Part shown: positions 6,813-9,657 of the stretch, piece after piece
How the letters are laid out: each line of letters begins with the position of its first letter
How positions within the stretch are numbered: the stretch's first letter is position 1
NCBI GenBank assembly: GCA_036263155.1
Contig: DATAHN010000086.1
Span: forward strand, 1-9,657
Reading direction: 5' to 3'
Source of the DNA: DASUBN01 sp036263155
GTDB lineage: Bacteria > Pseudomonadota > Gammaproteobacteria > Natronospirales > REEB76
Length of the DNA: 9,657 bases
The notes under the pieces: model-generated
Seen by the model: only the letters and a program-made list of their open reading frames with translations
What the model was told of the DNA's origin: nothing
Database searches by the model: none
Translations under genes and position numbers: made by a program

Positions 6813-6845
6813 GCGAAGCGGTGAGCGCGGCGCCTGGAGCGCCGC
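6810..6845. terminator. Hairpins between the DoxX-like gene and the convergent tRNA gene
   Basis: ACCGC/GCGGT (6810-6822, 3-nt loop) and a stronger 7-bp stem GCGGCGC (6827-6833) with GCGCCGC (6839-6845) and a CTGGA loop lie between two convergent genes. A bidirectional terminator is the natural reading, but there is no T run on either side. The rest of 6846-6895 holds nothing recognisable. Confidence 0.35.
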
Positions 6846-6895
6846 CGTCTATACCCAGGGACGGGCCGGCTGGTATCGATTCTATAGCGACGGAT

Positions 6896-7208
6896 TGGTG
6901 GGCCCACCAGGACTCGAACCTGGAACCAAGGGATTCACTTCGCCCCGCCGTTTCCGGTGGGAGTGGACTATCTCTTCACCCGCGGCCGTGCCGGTAGGGT
7001 GCGGGACGCTCTAGCCTGTCATCAAGGGCGCTTTCAGCCCTCAGGTAGTCTCTGCACCTTCCGGCGGTGCACCGCCGGCTTGGCTCAGGGTTGCCATCGG
7101 CATATGCCGGTGAGGTTTCCCTGAATTCATCCCGTTTTCATCCGCGCCTTCCGGCGCGGCGTCACCATCTTGATGAGTCCCCTGCTCTAACCATTGAGCT
7201 ATAGGCCC
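6896..7208 (-). tRNA. tRNA-Ile(CAU), interrupted by a group I intron in the anticodon loop
   Basis: Exon 1 (7208 to 7173, 36 nt) and exon 2 (6935 to 6896, 40 nt) join into a standard 76-nt tRNA with an encoded CCA. The acceptor stem GGGCCTA pairs with TGGGCCC. The D arm is GCTC-AATGGTTA-GAGC, the anticodon stem GGGGA with TCCCT around loop CTCATAA, the variable loop TGGTT, and the T arm CCAGG-TTCGAGT-CCTGG, with discriminator A. The CAT anticodon could mean Met, but the body (GGTTAGAGCAGG, GACTCATAATC, CTTGGT) matches the E. coli minor tRNA-Ile, whose C34 is changed to lysidine to read AUA. Without the intron the anticodon stem-loop does not fold, so splicing must come before lysidine addition. 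The intron lies directly after anticodon position 36. Ile over Met is likely, not proven. Confidence 0.93.
6936..7172 (-). ncRNA. Group I self-splicing intron (subgroup IC3-like) in tRNA-Ile(CAU)
   Basis: The 237-nt insert has the group I core in order on the minus strand. The exon end CTCAT pairs with the internal guide GTGA (7165-7162), giving the U-G pair at the 5' splice site (P1). P2 is CCGCGCC/GGCGCGG with a GGAA loop. P4 is CAGGG (P region, CAGGGAAACCT) with CCCTG (Q region, AACCCTGAGCCAAG). P6 carries CCGGCGG/CCGCCGG. The R region is GGTGCAGAGACTA and the S region AAGAGATAGTCCA, so P7 is GACTA with TAGTC. P9 has CCG-GAAA-CGG, and the last base is the omega G (6936). Its guide, its position in the anticodon loop and its core agree with the Azoarcus tRNA-Ile intron as I recall it, which is about 205 nt. 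The extra length is probably a longer P8 arm. No open reading frame of note lies inside. Splice sites are predicted from pairing, not shown by experiment. Confidence 0.92.
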
Positions 7209-7220
7209 ATGACAAGCGCA

Positions 7221-7226
7221 ATTGTA
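7221..7226 (-). promoter_or_regulatory. Candidate -10 element of the tRNA-Ile gene
   Basis: TACAAT on the minus strand (7226 to 7221) matches the sigma-70 -10 at five of six bases and would start transcription near 7214, six bases before the mature tRNA end. A weak AAAACA lies 18 bp upstream as a possible -35. The GC-rich bases between the -10 and the start (GCGCTTG) fit a stringently controlled stable-RNA promoter. It lies between the two divergent genes, close to the 5' end of the HNH gene. Confidence 0.35.
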
Positions 7227-7269
7227 CTCGCCAACAACCGTAGTTGTTTTAGATTATGATTATATTCAT

Positions 7270-7662
7270 ATGCATAAATCCGATGCTGGCTGCGCGATTT
7301 GTGGAAAGACGCTCAAGGGGCGCCAACGCAAGTATTGCGGTCTGAAGTGCAAGAACAGCGATACCAATAACCGGCATCAGAACTACGTCAGCCAGCAAGC
7401 AAGAGGCCTGCGCAGGAAGCTCGCCCTGGTAGCCGAGCGTGGCGGACGTTGCGAACGCTGCGGCTATCGCAAGAACTATGCAGCCTTAGCTTGGCACCAT
7501 ATCGAACCGGACAAGAAGTCCTTCGAGCTGGATCTTCGTGCCATGTCCAACCGTAGCGACTTGGCCTTGCAGGAGGAGGCCGCCAAGTGCCGACTGCTCT
7601 GCGCTAACTGTCATGCCGAGACCCATCATCCGGAGTGCCGGCTTCCCGGCGACGCACGCTAG
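7270..7662 (+). CDS. HNH endonuclease with N-terminal zinc ribbon, candidate free-standing homing endonuclease
   Basis: The 130-residue protein has two metal-binding parts. An N-terminal zinc ribbon, CAICGKTLKGRQRKYCGLKC (8-27), resembles those of small phage HNH proteins. A basic linker (RGLRRK) follows. The HNH domain then has CERCGY (61-66), the AWHHIEPDKKSFEL beta-metal core with the paired His (76-77), SNRSD with the Asn, and LLCANCHAETHH (109-120) with the second CxxC and the final His. All expected catalytic and zinc residues are visible. HNH proteins of this form nick or cut DNA and often drive intron or element homing. The ATG at 7270 is chosen; a TTG at 7222 in the same frame is possible. 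No Shine-Dalgarno is seen; TATGAT at 7255-7260 would give an almost leaderless mRNA. The gene is divergent from, and 61 bp from, the intron-bearing tRNA, and its 5' region is AT-rich, which suggests recent arrival. Confidence 0.8.
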   Translation: MHKSDAGCAICGKTLKGRQRKYCGLKCKNSDTNNRHQNYVSQQARGLRRKLALVAERGGRCERCGYRKNYAALAWHHIEPDKKSFELDLRAMSNRSDLALQEEAAKCRLLCANCHAETHHPECRLPGDAR

Positions 7663-7895
7663 CCTGCTTTTGTCGAGATTGATTCGCATTCCTCTCCAAC
7701 GAGCGTGACGCAGTTCACAACGCGGCGCCCACTTAGACTACTAAGAATCTAGTAACTCCTTGATGTACTGCGATTTTGCTTTTGGAATAAAAATTCACGT
7801 CATTGTGTCTTGAGCATGATATTACCGCCCTAACATAGAGGAGAAGGTGGTCAGGGGTGGGATGGGGCCATGCTTCCGACTCGGAGGATTTCGTC
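7663..7895. other. AT-rich intergenic region between the HNH gene and the thioredoxin operon
   Basis: No gene is seen. Bases 7741-7820 are 35% GC by count, against about two thirds in neighbouring genes. Short inverted repeats occur: CTTAG/CTAAG (7732-7745) and TACTA/TAGTA (7739-7754). TTGAGC (7810-7815) and TAACAT (7831-7836), 15 bp apart, form a poor promoter candidate for the downstream operon. The low GC could mark the edge of the HNH insertion. Confidence 0.4.
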
Positions 7896-8345
7896 ATGCG
7901 CCGTTTCGTGTTGATGCTGCTGGCGGCACTGCCGCTGGCGCTCGCGTGGCTGCCTGCGTCCGCAGCTACGCCGCTGGACCTCGCTCCCTACAAGGGCAAG
8001 GTCGTCTACCTCGATTTCTGGGCCTCCTGGTGCAAACCCTGCCGGCAGTCCTTCCCCTGGATGAACGCCATGCAGAAGAAGTACGCCGGCGAGCTCGTGA
8101 TCGTGGCGGTGAACCTGGACGAGGAGCAGGCCGACGCGGCCCGCTTCCTCAAGGAGACCCCCGCGGACTTCACGGTGGTCTACGACCCGGAAGGCAAGTC
8201 CGCCGAGCAGTACGGCATCATCGGCATGCCGAGCTCCTTCGTCATCGGCCGTGACGGCCAGGTGCTCAAGAAGCACCAGGGATTCTTCGAGGACTCGCCC
8301 GCCAAGTACGAGGCGGAGCTGCGCGAGATCCTGGGCAAGCAATGA
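7896..8345 (+). CDS. TlpA/ResA-like periplasmic thioredoxin
   Basis: The 149-residue protein begins with a signal peptide (MRRFVLMLLAALPLALAW..., likely cut after ASA at 23). A compact thioredoxin fold follows, with the active site FWASWCKPCR (CKPC at 46-49) and the cis-proline loop GMPSSFVI (Pro112). CKPC differs from the cytoplasmic CGPC and is common in secreted TlpA/ResA-type proteins. It would act as a thiol-disulfide exchange protein in the periplasm; its reductant (for example a DsbD-type protein) is not in view. The ATG at 7896 has GGAGGA 7 nt upstream; an ATG at 7857 in frame lacks this and would spoil the signal peptide. It heads a tight operon with the DUF4266 lipoprotein and DUF3570 outer-membrane protein, whose cysteines are likely substrates. 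The family is firm; the substrate is inferred from context. Confidence 0.9.
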   Translation: MRRFVLMLLAALPLALAWLPASAATPLDLAPYKGKVVYLDFWASWCKPCRQSFPWMNAMQKKYAGELVIVAVNLDEEQADAARFLKETPADFTVVYDPEGKSAEQYGIIGMPSSFVIGRDGQVLKKHQGFFEDSPAKYEAELREILGKQ

Positions 8346-8371
8346 GATTGGATTCGACCGAGGTACCTGCC

Positions 8372-8596
8372 ATGAGAATGCTTGGATTGTTGTCGGTCTT
8401 CGCGGCGCTGGCCGTGCTGCTGGGTGGTTGCACCAGCCTGGGCGTGAAGCCCTGGCAGCGCGGCAACCTCGCCAAGCCCGAGATGGCCCTGAACTGCGAT
8501 CCCTTGAGCCTGTCGTTCGATGACCACATCTACTTCTCCAAGGAAGCGATCAGTGGTGGCCGGGGCTTCGCCGGCGGAGGCTGCGGATGCAACTGA
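8372..8596 (+). CDS. DUF4266 family small lipoprotein
   Basis: The 74-residue product has a lipoprotein signal peptide with lipobox LLGGC and Cys20 as the predicted lipid-bearing residue. The DUF4266 pattern follows: KPWQRGNLAKPEMAL (26-40), DPLSLSFDDHIYFSKEAISGG (about 43-63) and a glycine-rich end GGGCGCN. Mature cysteines are Cys42, Cys71 and Cys73, besides the lipid cysteine; the last two form a C-terminal CxC. The ATG at 8372 has GAGGT 7 nt upstream. An ATG at 8342 overlaps the thioredoxin stop and is less likely. The next gene starts inside the last codons of this one (10-bp overlap), so translation is coupled. Its function is unknown; the tail may bind metal or a cofactor, or be redox-active with the neighbouring thioredoxin. 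That is inference. Confidence 0.9.
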   Translation: MRMLGLLSVFAALAVLLGGCTSLGVKPWQRGNLAKPEMALNCDPLSLSFDDHIYFSKEAISGGRGFAGGGCGCN

Positions 8597-9657
8597 AGCG
8601 CAAGCAACGCCGCAAGCTGCGGCAGACGCTGCTGGCCTCGAGCTGCGCGCTGCTCGGCACCGCGGGCACCGCCCGCGCCGCTGACGGCGACTGGAGCTTC
8701 GATGCCGGCGTGCTCTACTACTCCGAGGTGGACCGGGTGCGAGCCATCGAGCCCGCGGTCATCGTCAAGCGCGACCTGGGCGATGACGCCTCGGTGAGCG
8801 CCCGCGTGGTGAGCGACACCCTGAGCGGCGCCACCCCTACCGGCGCCATGCCCGCCAGCACCGGCACCACCGTGACCAGCCCCTCGGGCCAATCCGGCAA
8901 CGCGGCTGGCGCCGGCAAGACGCCGCTGGACAACAGCTTCCGCGACCAGCGCTATGCCCTCAGCGTCACCTGGTCGCGGCCGCTGTCGCAGCTGTGGCGC
9001 CTCGACCTCGGCGCGAACTACTCCACCGAGCACGACTTCCAGTCGCAGGGCATCAACCTGCTGCTGGCGCGGGACTTCAACGAGCGCAATACGACCGTCT
9101 CGGCCGGCGTGTCCTTCGAGTCGGACCTCATCAAGCCCATCGGCGGCATCCATCAGCCGCTCAGCACCATCAAGCTGCCGCCGCCGCCGGAACCGGAAGA
9201 CCCGGAGCCCGACATGGCGGCGATGTTCCCCCAGGGCGTGATGCCCGCGGCGGACGAGGGCGGCGGTGATGGCAACGGCGAGGCCGCTAACGGCAACCCC
9301 GCCATCGCCTCCAGCGACCACAAGCACGTCAAGGACCTCTTGCTGGGCGTCACCCAGGTGATGAACCGCGACTGGATCGTGGCGCTCAACTATTCCTACA
9401 GCCGATCCGACGGATACCAGAACGACCCTTACAAGGTCGTCTCCATCATCAATTCCCATCTGGGCGGGTTCTTCCCGGGCGGCCCCGGCGGCGGCTTCGG
9501 GCCGGCCCTCGGCGATCCGCTGAGCAACATCTACGAGAGCCGGCCCTCGACGCGGGTGAAGCACGCGCTCTACCTGCAGAACAAGGCCTACCTCGGCGGC
9601 CAGGTGCTGGACTTCTCCTACCGCTACGGCTGGGATGACTGGGGCATCAAGTCGAGC
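8587..9657 (+). CDS. DUF3570 family outer-membrane protein (partial, C-terminus beyond window)
   Basis: The frame is open for 357 codons from the ATG at 8587 to the window end without a stop. A signal peptide (KRKQRRKLRQTLLASSCALLG, likely cut near ARA/AD) leads into a strand-rich barrel. Recognised DUF3570 stretches include LYYSEVDRVRAIEP, VSDTLSGATPTGA, PLDNSFRDQRYALSVTW, LARDFNERNTTVSAGVSFE, LLLGVTQVMNRDWIVALNYS, SDGYQNDPYK and YESRPSTRVKHALYLQ, then LDFSYRYGWDDWGI. A proline- and acidic-rich low-complexity insert (about residues 197-240) lies mid-barrel. The gene overlaps the DUF4266 stop by 10 bp. DUF3570 proteins are recalled as usually sitting beside DUF4266, a thioredoxin and an ApbE-type FAD:protein FMN transferase. 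Only the first two partners are in view here, and the function of the barrel is unknown. Confidence 0.92.
   Translation, partial: MQLKRKQRRKLRQTLLASSCALLGTAGTARAADGDWSFDAGVLYYSEVDRVRAIEPAVIVKRDLGDDASVSARVVSDTLSGATPTGAMPASTGTTVTSPSGQSGNAAGAGKTPLDNSFRDQRYALSVTWSRPLSQLWRLDLGANYSTEHDFQSQGINLLLARDFNERNTTVSAGVSFESDLIKPIGGIHQPLSTIKLPPPPEPEDPEPDMAAMFPQGVMPAADEGGGDGNGEAANGNPAIASSDHKHVKDLLLGVTQVMNRDWIVALNYSYSRSDGYQNDPYKVVSIINSHLGGFFPGGPGGGFGPALGDPLSNIYESRPSTRVKHALYLQNKAYLGGQVLDFSYRYGWDDWGIKSS

Noticed and set aside
6936..7172. Homing endonuclease ORF inside the group I intron
   Set aside because: At 237 nt the intron is filled by its core and stems and has no convincing coding frame.
7222..7269. TTG start giving the HNH protein 16 more residues
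   Set aside because: Those residues add no domain and overlap the expected promoter of the divergent tRNA gene; the ATG at 7270 keeps the whole zinc ribbon.
8530..9564. A 344-codon open frame on the minus strand
   Set aside because: It lies antisense to the DUF3570 gene, whose frame is clearly coding with a signal peptide and conserved motifs.

Overview
The window is GC-rich proteobacterial DNA. Codon use, strong AGGAG-type ribosome binding sites in several places, TonB/YfiR, MdtD-like and GlxA-like proteins and a tRNA-Ile(CAU) close to the gammaproteobacterial/betaproteobacterial form suggest a high-GC gammaproteobacterium or a near relative. The sequence alone does not fix the genus.

Left half (1-5078), all on the minus strand: a LysR-free regulator/efflux pair comes first in transcription order, a GlxA-type AraC regulator with a DJ-1/PfpI domain (4023-5078) followed by a 14-helix MdtD-like DHA2 transporter (2495-3952). 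Downstream is a two-gene unit, a TonB-dependent receptor (362-2284) and a YfiR/DUF4154 periplasmic protein (1-356, cut by the window edge). The second unit is of a type usually continued by a diguanylate cyclase or histidine kinase, which would lie off the left edge. Hairpins separate the units at 2390-2430 and 3973-4004.

Middle (5079-6782): a divergent regulatory region with a candidate operator for the AraC regulator, then two plus-strand genes: a small stand-alone GGDEF-like domain that has lost its catalytic residues (5320-5898), and a DoxX-like membrane protein that looks internally duplicated (5997-6782).

Centre right (6783-7895): the most distinctive part. On the minus strand is a tRNA-Ile(CAU) gene split in its anticodon loop by a 237-nt group I intron. 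A 24-bp partial copy of the tRNA 3' end lies 106 bp downstream of it. Beginning 61 bp upstream of the tRNA 5' end, and divergent from it, is an AT-richer HNH endonuclease gene with an extra N-terminal zinc ribbon. Together these look like an accessory island at a tRNA locus.

Right end (7896-9657), plus strand: a tightly packed export-directed operon of a periplasmic TlpA-like thioredoxin, a small DUF4266 lipoprotein ending in a glycine-rich CxC tail, and a DUF3570 outer-membrane protein that runs off the right edge. This operon type is probably continued by an ApbE-like flavin transferase, though that gene is not in view.
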